Shown here: one piece after another, positions 17,761 to 26,273 of the stretch
Position numbering within the stretch: the first letter of the stretch is position 1
How the letters are laid out: the number at the start of each line of letters is the position of its first letter
NCBI RefSeq assembly: GCF_000504285.1
Contig: NZ_KI632511.1
Location: forward strand, 865,372 to 929,371
Length of the DNA: 64,000 nucleotides
From: Actinospica robiniae DSM 44927
Lineage (GTDB): Bacteria > Actinomycetota > Actinomycetes > Streptomycetales > Catenulisporaceae
Direction: 5' to 3'
Notes under the pieces: model-generated
The model's input: the letters and a program-made list of their open reading frames with translations, nothing else
The model's database searches: none
What the model was told of the DNA's origin: nothing
Translations under genes and position numbers: made by a program

Positions 17761-18657
17761 TCAGGCGATGGCGGGAGCGGATTCGGCTCGCGTATGCGTG
17801 GCGGCTGCCACTGTGCAGGCGGCGCGCACGAAGGCGGCGAGGGCCGGCGAGCGCGCGTTCTGCGGCCAGATCAGGGTCAGTGCGGCGTCCGGTAGGTCGG
17901 TGACGGGCCGGTAAGCGATGCCGGGTCGCACGTAGCGCCGGGCTACGGAGGCGGGCGTGAAGAATACGGCGCTGCCCGTCTCGACGAGGCTGAAGATCTC
18001 CGACAGGTTGGAGGCCGGCGGCGCGGCGCCTGGGGCGGGTTCGCCGGGTCGGCCGTGCTTGGCCGGGGATCCGCCGGGAAGTGTGCGGCCGGCCAGGTCG
18101 GCCAGGCACAGTCGGGAGTGGGCGGCCAGGGGGTCGGTGGCGGCCACTGCGAGCAGGACCGGCTCAGTCATCAGCGGCTCGCACTCCAGGCCGCGCTCGT
18201 CGAACGGGAGCAGCACCAGCCCGACGTCGGCCAGGCCCTCGCGCAGCGCCTGCGGCTGCTCGCCGAATCCGCCCAGGACCAGCTCCGGCGGCACGGCCGC
18301 GGCCTCGGAGCCGTAGGCGTCGAGGATCTTCGGGAGCAGGCCGCCGTCGACGTCGGCTTTGAGCGCGATACGCAGTCTGGGCGAACTGCTGCCGGCCTGC
18401 CGGGCTCGGTGGGCGGCGGCGGTGACGGCTTCCAGGGCCGTGCGGGCGTCGCGCAGGAGAACGTGGCCGGCGGAGGTGAGCCTGACCTGCCGGGTGGTGC
18501 GCTCGAACAGCACCACGCCGAGCTGCCGTTCGAGATCCCGGATCGCGCGGGAGAGCGGGGGCTGGGTCATTTCCAGGCGCGCGGCGGCGCGTCCGAAGTG
18601 CAGTTCCTCGGCGACCGCGACGAAGTAGCGCAACTGCTTCACCTCGAGGTCATTCAT
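17761..18657 (-). CDS. LysR-family transcriptional regulator
   Basis: A 298-residue LysR protein. The N-terminal winged helix is LEVKQLRYFVAVAEELHFGRAAARLEMTQPPLSRAIRDLERQLGVVLFERTTRQVRLT. The effector domain contains LRIALKADVDGGLLPKIL and ADVGLVLLPFDERGLECEPLMTEPVLLAV. The ATG at 18657 gives the standard LysR N-terminus; the longer upstream frame is unlikely. It is divergent from the NmrA-like reductase, which it probably regulates through the shared 122-bp intergenic region. Confidence 0.92.
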   Translation of the reverse strand: MNDLEVKQLRYFVAVAEELHFGRAAARLEMTQPPLSRAIRDLERQLGVVLFERTTRQVRLTSAGHVLLRDARTALEAVTAAAHRARQAGSSSPRLRIALKADVDGGLLPKILDAYGSEAAAVPPELVLGGFGEQPQALREGLADVGLVLLPFDERGLECEPLMTEPVLLAVAATDPLAAHSRLCLADLAGRTLPGGSPAKHGRPGEPAPGAAPPASNLSEIFSLVETGSAVFFTPASVARRYVRPGIAYRPVTDLPDAALTLIWPQNARSPALAAFVRAACTVAAATHTRAESAPAIA

Positions 18658-18718
18658 ACTCCCAGGGTACCTATCGCGACCGGATCGGTCCTTCACCCCC
18701 GCCGCCGAACCCTGTTGA

Positions 18719-18732
18719 CTGATCACGATCAG
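18719..18732. promoter_or_regulatory. Dyad in LysR/NmrA intergenic region
   Basis: CTGATC and GATCAG are separated by AC, a perfect 6-bp dyad, and it overlaps a TTGACT that could be a -35 box for the rightward gene. The position fits a LysR binding site. Confidence 0.4.
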
Positions 18733-18779
18733 GCAGCGGCCTTACGTGCTCCGCTGCCGTCCGAGTCCCGGAGGAATCC

Positions 18780-19667
18780 ATGATCGTCATCACCACGCCG
18801 ACTGGCACCATCGGAGCGCAGGTCCTCGAGCGCGTACTGGAGCGCGGTGCGGCGGTCCGGGTGATCGCGCGCGATCCCGCCCGGCTCCCGGCGAGGGTGC
18901 TCGCCCTTGCCGAGGTGGTGGAAGGCTCCCACGGCGACGTGGGAACCATCACCAAGGCGCTCGAGGGCGCTGAGGGCTTGTTCTGGCTCGTGCCCCCGGC
19001 CGGTTTCGGCTATGCCGAAAGCGCCGAGTACTACTACCGGGAGTTCAGTCGGGCCGCCTGCCAGGTGGCCGCGAGCCGAGGTGTGCGGGTGGCGGGCGTC
19101 ACCAGCCTCGGCCACGGCTACCGAAGCGAGGCAGGGCTCCTTTCGGCCGCGCTGGCGATGGATGAGCAGTTCACGGCTGTCGGCGTGCAATACCGGGCCC
19201 TGGCTTTGCCGTTCTTCATGGAGAATCTTCTGCGCCAGGCCCGGGCAATGGTCGAGCAGGGCACCTTCTCGATGGCGAATATCGCGGACCGGCCGCTGCC
19301 GACCGTCGCCACCCGGGATGCGGCAGCCGCCGCGGCGGCGTTGCTGCTCGATACGTCCTGGAGCGGCCAAGCCCGCGTCCCCCTGGTCAGCTCCGACAAC
19401 CTCAGCCCCGACGAGATGGCCGACGTTATCTCCGGGGTCCTCGGCCGCACGGTCGACTACCGTCAGATTCCGCTCGCGGACTATCAGGCCGCGATGGTGC
19501 GGCGCGGGGCGAGCCGGGCGGCGGCACAGGACTTCGCAGACATGGTCGAGGCGCAGAACAACGGAATCTACGACGCCGAACCCCGCGATCCCGCCCACGC
19601 CGAAGCTGCCGCCACAAGCTTCCGCGAGTGGTGCCACGACGTTCTCACCCCGGCCGTCCAGGCCTGA
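18780..19667 (+). CDS. NmrA-like NAD(P)-binding atypical SDR
   Basis: A 295-residue Rossmann protein. It starts with MIVITTPTGTIGAQVLERVLERG, a TGxxG-type nucleotide-binding motif, and continues VRVIARDPARL and the NmrA/HSCARG-like LFWLVPPAGFG. Members bind NADP(H) and act as quinone reductases or redox sensors. The start has GGAGGAA upstream. It is divergent from LysR and is followed after 151 bp by an FMN reductase, so the three may form a redox-response locus. Confidence 0.85.
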   Translation: MIVITTPTGTIGAQVLERVLERGAAVRVIARDPARLPARVLALAEVVEGSHGDVGTITKALEGAEGLFWLVPPAGFGYAESAEYYYREFSRAACQVAASRGVRVAGVTSLGHGYRSEAGLLSAALAMDEQFTAVGVQYRALALPFFMENLLRQARAMVEQGTFSMANIADRPLPTVATRDAAAAAAALLLDTSWSGQARVPLVSSDNLSPDEMADVISGVLGRTVDYRQIPLADYQAAMVRRGASRAAAQDFADMVEAQNNGIYDAEPRDPAHAEAAATSFREWCHDVLTPAVQA

Positions 19668-19818
19668 GTCGCCATCTCCGGGAAGCAGGCGGGGCCACAA
19701 CAGCGTGCCACGGCCGCTCGCGCCGCGCAGCGGCCCCGAGCGCGCCCCGCCCACCCGCCCGCCAAGCCACGGCTGGCCAGGAACGACCAGACAACTCGAC
19801 CCACGGAGGAACCCTTAC

Positions 19819-20406
19819 ATGCTCGCCAAGCAACAGCACATCGCCGTCGTCATCGGCAGCACACGCCCAACGCGGATCTGCGCGCGCATTGCGGCATGGG
19901 CGTGCGAGGGGATTGAAAAAGACAGCGACCTGCATTACGAACTGCTCGACCTCGCCGAGGTCGACCTGCCCTTCCTCGACGAGCCGCTCAAAGCCGCGCT
20001 CGGGAACTATCAGAATGAGTATACTCGATCCTGGAGTCAGACCGTGGAGTCCTACGACGGGTTCTTGTTCGTGTTCCCGCAGTACAACTGGGGCTACCCG
20101 GCGGTGCTCAAGAACGCGCTGGACTATCTCTACCGGGAGTGGCACGAGAAGCCGGCCGGCTTCATCACCTACGGCACCCGAGGCGGAGTCAAGGCCGCCG
20201 AACAGTTCACCGAGGTTCTCCGAGGACTGCGTATGCGAGTAGTGGACCACGTGGGGGCCGTGATCACCGATGCCGACGTCGACGAGGACTGGCAGCTGAG
20301 GGACATCGACGCCACCCTCGGACCCGTCCTACCCGCGCTCGCCGCCATCGACCTCCAACTGACCGAGGCGCTCGCAGAACCCCAGAGACATCCCGTCCAA
20401 AGGTGA
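19819..20406 (+). CDS. NADPH-dependent FMN reductase (flavodoxin-fold)
   Basis: A 195-residue protein with IAVVIGSTRPTRICARIAAW at the N-terminus (phosphate-binding loop for FMN) and YDGFLFVFPQYNWGYPAVLKNALDYLYREW, the characteristic PxYN(W/H)xxPxxLKNAxD motif of the FMN_red family. It reduces FMN or quinones with NADPH. The ATG is preceded by GGAGGA. It follows the NmrA-like gene in the same direction. Confidence 0.9.
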   Translation: MLAKQQHIAVVIGSTRPTRICARIAAWACEGIEKDSDLHYELLDLAEVDLPFLDEPLKAALGNYQNEYTRSWSQTVESYDGFLFVFPQYNWGYPAVLKNALDYLYREWHEKPAGFITYGTRGGVKAAEQFTEVLRGLRMRVVDHVGAVITDADVDEDWQLRDIDATLGPVLPALAAIDLQLTEALAEPQRHPVQR

Positions 20407-20702
20407 GGCACCCGCCTTCGTCGCAGTGGCCTGCCGGAGGCCGAGCGGGCAGCGATCGAGCCGGAGCCATGCATGAGGCTAGCGTCGCAAGATACGAGGA
20501 GGTCCTGTCCGACGCATTGACGGGATCCCTCGCTGCGGCGGCGGGCCGAACATGCTTTTCCTTTACGCCGCCGGACCCGCTTCATCATCCCGGCAGGCTC
20601 TTCACCTCCCTACTTCCTGGACACTCACGCCTCCTGCCAAACACGGAACATGGGACACGTAAGAGCTCGATTCCGCGGTCCGGTGCCCGACCGTGCCGCG
20701 AC

Positions 20703-20742
20703 GCCACCGCGCCACCGCGCCACCGCGCCACCGCGCCATCGC
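20703..20742 (+). repeat. Octanucleotide tandem repeat (GCCACCGC)5
   Basis: Four perfect copies and one copy with a T change (GCCATCGC) run head-to-tail. The tract lies in a 379-bp gene-free interval (20407-20785) that has no other supported feature. Confidence 0.85.
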
Positions 20743-20785
20743 GCGGCCTGGCCTCATGATGGCTCCCCTCGCACGGGTGGGGGAG

Positions 20786-21620
20786 TCAGCCGCCGATTTT
20801 TACCGCGCGCCGCACGTCGTCGGCGTACGCGCCAGGTTGCTCCCATGCTGCGAAGTGCCCGCCGGCACGGTGTTGCACGTAGCCTCGGATGTTCAGGAAC
20901 GCCTCCGCGTAGCTGCGCGGCTCGGGTTTGATGTCGTGTGCGAAGACCGACAGGATGGTCGGGGTCTCGACGCGCTCGGGAAGAGCAGCCGGCTCGGTGT
21001 ACGGACCGAACGACGTTCCGATCGTGCCGGTCGCCCAATAGGCGGTCACCCAGGTCAGCAGCTCGTCCATGGTGAAGGCCGATTCGTCGGACCAGGACTG
21101 TAGCTTCTCGACGATCCACGCCGCGAGCCCGGCGGGTGAGTCGCCGAGGGCGACGGCGAGCGTGTTCGGCCGGGTCGACTGCTCGGCGATGTACCCGCCC
21201 TCGGTCCTGAACCAGCGCGCCGAGGAATCAAGGTAGGCCACGGCGTCGGGCGTGAGGCTCGAGCGATCGGAGTAGCGCCAGTCGGCGACTGCTTCGCTCG
21301 TTGCCTCGTCCGCGCCGTGCCCGACGTCGAGTTGGGAGAGCGGCACGGCGAGCGCGTCGGTGGGGCGGTGGCCCCAGCGAATGAGGACGAACATCCCGCA
21401 TTCGCACTTGTCTTCCCTCGCCATTCCGAGAGCCTCGACCTCGTCACCGACGCGCAGCGGGGAGATCTGCCGCGCGGCGTCGCAGACGGCGGTGAAGGGG
21501 AACGCGATGCAGTCTTGCAGGTAGTAGTACCGGCCCCATCGCCTGCTCTTCGGGGCCGTATGCGTCGACGATCACCTCGTCGTGGAGAGCGGGTTTCGGC
21601 CTCGCCCGGTGAGGGCTCAC
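20786..21620 (-). pseudogene. Chimera: calcium-binding-like protein fused to epoxide-hydrolase C-terminus
   Basis: The GTG at 21620 overlaps the stop of the upstream DUF6398 gene (GTGA). It opens a frame with ALHDEVIVDAYGPEEQAM, which continues in the next frame as GRYYYLQDCIAFPFTAVCDAARQISPLRVGDEVEALGMA ... TSEAVADWRY. This matches a small actinomycete protein usually annotated as calcium-binding. One extra G in a GGGG run near 21534-21537 causes the shift. After ADWRY (about 21265) the sequence changes to an epoxide-hydrolase C-terminus: GGYIAEQSTRPNTLAVALGDSPAGLAAWIVEKLQSWSD ... HRAGGHFAAWEQP, with the catalytic His in GGHFAAWE. The hydrolase N-terminal half with the nucleophile Asp is missing. 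Neither half should be functional. Confidence 0.7.
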
Positions 21621-22153
21621 TCGCCGCCGCCTTCGCCTGGCGACATGAAGGGAAGGATGCCGGTTTCGACGAGGGCACGCTGGGACTTCTCCGGTAGCCA
21701 CCGGGCGTCGATCGGGAGCCCGTTGATCTCGATAAGCCAGGCAAACGGGCTCTTCTCGATCATCTCGCGGCGGGAGAATTCGGGGTCGAACCGGCCGATG
21801 CCGAGCCGGTCGTGGATGAGCGCTCCCTTGTTGCCCATGGTCGTCTGCTTGACGCCGAGCAGGTCGGCGAGCTGCTCGGTGCGCAGATGCGGACGCTGGG
21901 CCGGGTCGGCGAGGAAGTTGACCCAGCCGACGGTGTGCACGATGCCGGCCGCCCAGATGCGTCGATCCCCGCGGCGCAGTGGGAAGGGCCGTTTGCGGGC
22001 GAGTTCGGCGGCCAGATCACGGCACAGGTCGGCGTACTCACCATCGAGGTGTTCGCCGCAGAACTCATCGGTGATCTGCACGATCTCGCCGAGGACTGCC
22101 CACTCCGCTTTCGGCACGCGCTGCTGCGCCATCCATGAGGCCGACTCGGCCAC
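21617..22153 (-). CDS. DUF6398-like protein
   Basis: A 178-residue soluble protein. The pattern VLGEIVQITDEFCGEHLDGEYADLCRDLAAELARKRPFPLRRGDRRIWAAGIVHTVGWVNFLAD resembles the DUF6398 domain of bacterial and phage-related proteins. The part LADLLGVKQTTMGNKGALIHDRLGI looks like a short HTH. No catalytic residues are apparent. It is translationally coupled (GTGA) to the broken calcium-binding-like gene, so an original two-gene operon was probably damaged downstream. Confidence 0.6.
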   Translation of the reverse strand: MAESASWMAQQRVPKAEWAVLGEIVQITDEFCGEHLDGEYADLCRDLAAELARKRPFPLRRGDRRIWAAGIVHTVGWVNFLADPAQRPHLRTEQLADLLGVKQTTMGNKGALIHDRLGIGRFDPEFSRREMIEKSPFAWLIEINGLPIDARWLPEKSQRALVETGILPFMSPGEGGGE

Positions 22154-22579
22154 CTGCGCGCACCCCTCCCGATTTAGATGAGATCTGCTGCTCTCGGCAT
22201 GGTCAGCTTACCGAGATTCCATCAGTTCCCGCGCACGATCAGCTGATTCGGATCCCGGCGCAGAAGCGGAAGAGACAGAGCCGTCCGCGCGCCATGGCGC
22301 GCTGGTGGCGACAAGCCATTTTAGTACACATGTTCGATGCCGATGGCGGTCGATCCGTAGCCCGCCTCAACCCGGCCGCTGCTACACAGCGTGTTTTGAC
22401 GGCGGCTGCGCATCTGATTCGTGTGGCCTGCCTCTGCGGGCCCGGACGCGCGAAAGAGGTGGAACTCGTTCCTGGCGCCATACTCGGAGGGGCAGCAAGA
22501 AGGCTGCCGGGGCCGTGTCGCGACTCGAGTGGGCGATCACGCGGCGTGCCCATGGGTCACGTCCATTGTGGTGGTGTAA
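22154..22579. other. 426-bp interval without a supported gene
   Basis: Short overlapping frames on both strands have no recognisable protein pattern. It ends at the left inverted repeat of the IS256-family element. Confidence 0.4.
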
Positions 22580-23912
22580 GGCCACCGGTTGATCCGTGGT
22601 CACCAGTTTATGCAGTGAGGGGGACGAGGGCTGTTTCTGTGCCCTGATTTCCCTCGATCGTGTGAGCGGTGCCGATCTTGCGGCAGCGCTCGAGGACTTC
22701 GGCGCCCATGTACCGGCGCTGTTCGGTCCACTCGTCGGACTGCTCGGCCAGCACGGCGCCGACCAGGCGGATGATCGCGTCGCGGTCGGGGAAGATCCCG
22801 ACGACGTCGGTGCGCCGGCGGATCTCCTTGTTCAGCCGCTCCTGGGGGTTGTTCGACCAGATCTGGCGCCACACCTCCCGGGGATAGGCGGCGAACGCGA
22901 GCAGGTCCTCGCGGGCGTGCTCGAGGTGCTCGGCGGCCTTGGGGAACTTCTCGTCGAGCGCTGCGATCACGCTGGCCTCTGGGTGCGCACGGCCTGTTCG
23001 TCGGGCTGCTCGAAGACGGTGCGCAGCAGCGTGGCCACCCACGGAGCGGCGCTCTTCGGCACCTGGTTCATCAAGTTCCTTGCATAATGGGTGCGGCACC
23101 TCTGCCAGGCGGCCCCCGGCAGCACCGCGCCGATCGCGTCGATCAGGCCGCCGTGGGCGTCGGAGACGACCAGCTGCACTCCGGACAGGCCACGGGCGAG
23201 CAGGGAGCGCAGGAACGCGACCCAGCCCGAGCCGTTCTCGCTGCCGGTGACATCGACCCCGAGGATCTCGCGGTGCCCCTCGGCGTTCACGCCGACCGCG
23301 ACGAGACAGGCGACGTTGATCACCCGGCCGCCCTCGCGCACCTTCTGCATCAGCGCGTCGACCCACACGAACGTGTACGGCGAGCCGTCGAGCGGCCGGT
23401 TGCGAAACTCCGCCACCCGCGCATCGAGCGTCTTCGCCATCTCGCTCACCTGCGACTTCGACAGCGCCGTCACCCCCAGGCTCTGCGCGAGCTTCTCCAC
23501 CCGTCGGGTGGAGACCCCGAGCAGGTAGCAGGTGGCCACCACGCTGATCAGTGCCTGTTCCGCACGGGAACGGCGCTCGAGCAGCCACTCCGGGAAGTAC
23601 GAACCCGTGCGCAGCTTCGGGATCGCCAGCTCCACGCTGCCGGCCCGGGTGTCCCAGGCCCGCGGCCGGTAGCCGTTGCGCGAGTTCACCCGCTCCTCGC
23701 TCGGCCGGCCGTAGGCCGCGCCGCACAGCGCGTCGGCCTCGGCGCCCATCAGCTGCTGGGCGAACAGGGCCACCATCGCCCGGAGCATGTCGGGACTCGC
23801 CGAGGCGAGGTTCTCCTCCAACGCAGCAGCGAACGGCAGACTATCTACAGCGGTCATCGATCTGATCCTGTCTTCGAGTTCTTGGTCGTTCTCGAAGGAT
23901 CAGCCGGTGGCC
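22580..23912 (-). mobile_element. IS256-family insertion sequence
   Basis: A 1.33-kb element bounded by 16-bp inverted repeats: GGCCACCGGTTGATCC at 22580-22595 and GGATCAGCCGGTGGCC at 23897-23912 (15 of 16 match). Size and layout fit IS256/mutator-type elements. The 8-9 bases on either side are not duplicated (GTGGTGTAA versus GCCTCGCAT), so the target duplication has decayed or was lost by recombination. Confidence 0.85.
22608..23857 (-). pseudogene. IS256-family (mutator) transposase, frameshifted
   Basis: The N-terminal 290 codons (ATG at 23857) carry [46 protein letters not shown] and [15 protein letters not shown] (first Asp), then [34 protein letters not shown] (second Asp). After QPDEQAVR the frame ends. 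Homology resumes in another frame from about 22985 with [63 protein letters not shown], containing the catalytic Glu in [10 protein letters not shown] 1-base change near 22970-22985 therefore breaks the gene. No slippery sequence typical of programmed frameshifting is evident. Confidence 0.9.
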
Positions 23913-24921
23913 GCCTCGCATCCGGGCACCACGCCCGCCATACGAGGCAGCATCACTCCATCGCGAAGATCAGCCGTACACCACTTCCTTGGACGTAACC
24001 GTGCCCATGTGATGCCTACCGACTTCGGACCGCCTGAATCAGTGCTTGAACAGAGAGCGTCTGTCAGCGCTGGTGGTGTCCAAGCTGCGGCTTGGACACC
24101 ACCATGCGTGTATGGTTATGCGCCGGGGTCGGCTGCGACTTGTTGGTGGCGAATTGCGATTACATTAGTCCGATCGAATGACGTGCGTGGCGTTGACGTG
24201 ACCCAGCTGCTGCATCGATACTGGTTATAGAGCCTTTGTGCTTCCAGTGGCTAGCAGTGTCCGGCCAGCTGCGTGGCGGAGTGCTCGAGCGTGAAATGCC
24301 CGATTTGGCGCATCGAATTACGTCTGCATAATTTTCGATACACCCCTCCCGTAATGAACCCCTGCGGTGAACTCGGATCAGTGGCGGCGGCGTTACGGCG
24401 CCAACGGACGGACATGGCTGCAGTTGGGGTGATCGTAACGGCTTTACGGGCTGGTCGGTCCAGATGGTGCACGTTCGATGCTGTTGAGTGCTAGTGGACG
24501 AATGGAGGAGGCCAGCTTCCCCTTCAGCGGCCGCATGCAACTGCGGCGAACGAGTTGCAATAGTTGCAGACAGTAGAAGCTCTTCGGAGTGGCACCGAAG
24601 AGTTCTAACGAGGTTTCAGCGACTTGTGTTTGAGTCGATGGACTGCGCCGGAGCGACTGCATGGCCGTGATTCCGGTTCCTTCCTGAGCGCGAGATCCTA
24701 ACGAGTCGTCGGAACTGATTGGCGACGACCTCGAACTCACTTCCGTCGGCGCCGTCTCTCGGGGAGCTGAAGGCCGTTGAGTCAGGCGAGTGGAATCAGG
24801 CGGCGTGGAAACGGGTCAACGGGTCAGTGTTGTTGACGGCAGTCGCGGACGGTTGAATACCGTTCCGTGTTGTTCTCGATGCAGAGCGGGATTCTCCGGG
24901 CGCCGCTCCCATGGCGCTCCC
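23913..24921. other. About 1 kb of gene-free DNA left of tRNA-Val
   Basis: The stretch is visibly lower in G+C than the rest of the window (for example ATTACATTAGTCC and TGCATAATTTTCG) and contains no convincing coding frame on either strand. It holds one strong palindrome at 24071-24104. Probably it is residual foreign DNA or eroded mobile-element sequence. Confidence 0.5.
24071..24104. repeat. Perfect 15-bp inverted repeat with 4-base loop
   Basis: Arms TGGTGGTGTCCAAGC (24071-24085) and GCTTGGACACCACCA (24090-24104) flank TGCG. It is not next to any recognised gene and has no T-rich tail, so its role (terminator, mobile-element end or protein site) is open. Confidence 0.8.
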
Positions 24922-24943
24922 TGCTCCCACGCTTATGGGAGCA
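24922..24943 (-). other. Second hairpin downstream of tRNA-Val
   Basis: Arms TGCTCCCA and TGGGAGCA with a 6-base loop follow the tRNA terminator on the minus strand. It may act as a back-up terminator or 3'-end stabiliser. Confidence 0.5.
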
Positions 24944-24955
24944 GATACAAGTAAA

Positions 24956-24986
24956 GCCCATGATTACCTTTCGGTAACACATGGGC
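24956..24986 (-). terminator. Terminator of tRNA-Val
   Basis: On the minus strand GCCCATGTGTTACC, loop GAAA, GGTAATCATGGGC forms a stem with two small mismatches, followed by TTTACTTGT. It starts 20 bases after the tRNA 3' end. A GNRA-type loop plus a T-rich tail fits intrinsic termination. Confidence 0.75.
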
Positions 24987-25006
24987 CTGACCTGCGTACT
25001 TCGCGG

Positions 25007-25078
25007 TGGGCGATACTGGGATCGAACCAGTGACCTCTTCGGTGTGAACGAAGCGCTCTCCCGCTGAGCTAATCGCCC
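25007..25078 (-). tRNA. tRNA-Val (anticodon CAC)
   Basis: The reverse strand folds as a standard 72-nt cloverleaf. The acceptor stem GGGCGAT pairs with ATCGCCC, with discriminator A. The D-arm is TAGCTCAGCGGGAGAGC. The anticodon stem CTTCG/CGAAG holds loop TTCACAC, giving anticodon CAC. The T-arm is CTGGTTCGATCCCAG. CCA is not encoded; the next bases are CCG. It separates the IS-rich left part from the gene-dense right part of the window. Confidence 0.97.
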
Positions 25079-25296
25079 GCGACGTGGAAACAGTAGCAGG
25101 TGCGGGGGCGCGGGATCCAATCCGTTGCGGGGGCGCGAACGCCGGGGGAGCAGTTGGAGGCGCCGCTGGGCACGGCCGGGCACGGCTGGCGGCCGGCGCC
25201 GCCCTCCCCGGACGCCGCCCGCGCCACTCCGCCTCGCCCCCGGCCCGCCGCGCCCCACCTCAGCCCGCGTCGCCCCGCCTCACCCACCCCGGCTTC

Positions 25297-26064
25297 TCAA
25301 CTCCCCGGCGGCGTCGGCAGTGCCCGGCAGGCGGCGCCTTTGCCGCGGTGGCGGGGGGTTTCGCGGCCGCCGTACTTCCAGCCGACCATGCAGGCGTCGA
25401 TCTGCTCGTCGTCGAGGGGAGGGGCGGGGAGCGGGGGGTGCTCGGTGGGGTGGCCCTGCTGGTCGCGGCCGGCGCGCATGCCGTCGAGGACGATGGCGAG
25501 GAAGCGCTGCCAGGCGTCGGGGGCGGCGACGGCGGTGAACTCGGCGGCGCCGAGGACGGCCACCTCGAGCACGCCGACGTCGGTGGACGTCAGGTCCTCG
25601 CGCAGGTCGCCCTCTTGCTGGGCGCGGTGCACGAGGCGGTCGAGCGGGGGCTTGAGGTGGTCTCTGAGCACGTCGTGCTCGGGGTTGGGGGAGCGCTGGG
25701 AGAGCATCACGTCGCGCAGGCCGCGGTCGGCGGTCTGCATCTGCAGCACCGAGGTCATGAAGTGGCGCAGGCCGTCCCAGGCTCGCGGCTCCGCTTCGGC
25801 CTCGTCGACGATGTGCATGATCTCGTTGATACCGTCGTCGAACAGCGCGTCGATGAGTGCTTCGCGGTTGGGGAACCTGCGGTACACCGTGCCCACGCCC
25901 AGGCCCGCTTCCCGGGCCACCTCGTCAAGGGTGGCCTCGAGCCCGCGCTGGGCGAACACGACCCGTGCCGCGCGCAGGATCAGCAGGCGGTTGCGCTCGG
26001 CATCCCGGCGCAAGGGCCGCGGCTTCGTCGTCGCGTATCCCTGGTCCATCGCGTCCGCGTCCAT
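25297..26064 (-). CDS. TetR-family repressor of the adjacent drug exporter
   Basis: A 255-residue TetR protein. The HTH is RNRLLILRAARVVFAQRGLEATLDEVAREAGLGVGTVYRRFPNREALIDALF. The C-terminal domain of about 170 residues is of the SACE_7040/TetR_C_33-like type and ends in a proline-rich, charged tail. I chose the ATG at 26064 (MDADAMDQGY); an internal ATG at 26049 is also possible. It is divergent from an EmrB/QacA-type exporter, with several dyad elements in between, a classical drug-sensing repressor arrangement. Confidence 0.9.
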   Translation of the reverse strand: MDADAMDQGYATTKPRPLRRDAERNRLLILRAARVVFAQRGLEATLDEVAREAGLGVGTVYRRFPNREALIDALFDDGINEIMHIVDEAEAEPRAWDGLRHFMTSVLQMQTADRGLRDVMLSQRSPNPEHDVLRDHLKPPLDRLVHRAQQEGDLREDLTSTDVGVLEVAVLGAAEFTAVAAPDAWQRFLAIVLDGMRAGRDQQGHPTEHPPLPAPPLDDEQIDACMVGWKYGGRETPRHRGKGAACRALPTPPGS

Positions 26065-26152
26065 CACTCGCAGCCTACTCTTTTCCGGCAAAGTCCCGGC
26101 TCGCCGCCTCTCCCGGCTCGCGGCCGCTCGCCGCCCTCCTCGGGCGGCGGCC

Positions 26153-26241
26153 CTCCAAGCGGAGACGGCCTCCAAGCGGAGGGTACCTCTCCAAGTGGAG
26201 GTCCACTCTCCGTTTCCATGATACGCTTCCGAGGAAACGGA
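26153..26241. promoter_or_regulatory. Repeated operator elements between TetR and exporter
   Basis: Three copies of the imperfect palindrome CTCCAAGCGGAG or CTCCAAGTGGAG occur at 26153-26164, 26170-26181 and 26189-26200. A perfect inverted repeat, TCCGTTTCC (26209-26217) and GGAAACGGA (26233-26241), follows. These probably bind the TetR protein; the second type lies 32 bases before the exporter start. Confidence 0.6.
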
Positions 26242-26273
26242 ATGATCTCCTCCAGATCCAGGGGAACCCAGTC

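Noticed and set aside
22608-23857. Programmed frameshifting in the IS256-family transposase
   Set aside because: IS256 elements encode a single uninterrupted transposase and no slippery heptamer is visible near 22970-22985, so a loss-of-function mutation is the simpler reading.
14430-24310. Similarity between ATGCAGATCGGACACTTC-like (minus, near 14460) and ATGCGCCAAATCGGGCATTTC-like (minus, near 24310) stretches
   Set aside because: The match is short and imperfect, with no inverted-repeat partner, so I could not support a shared element end.
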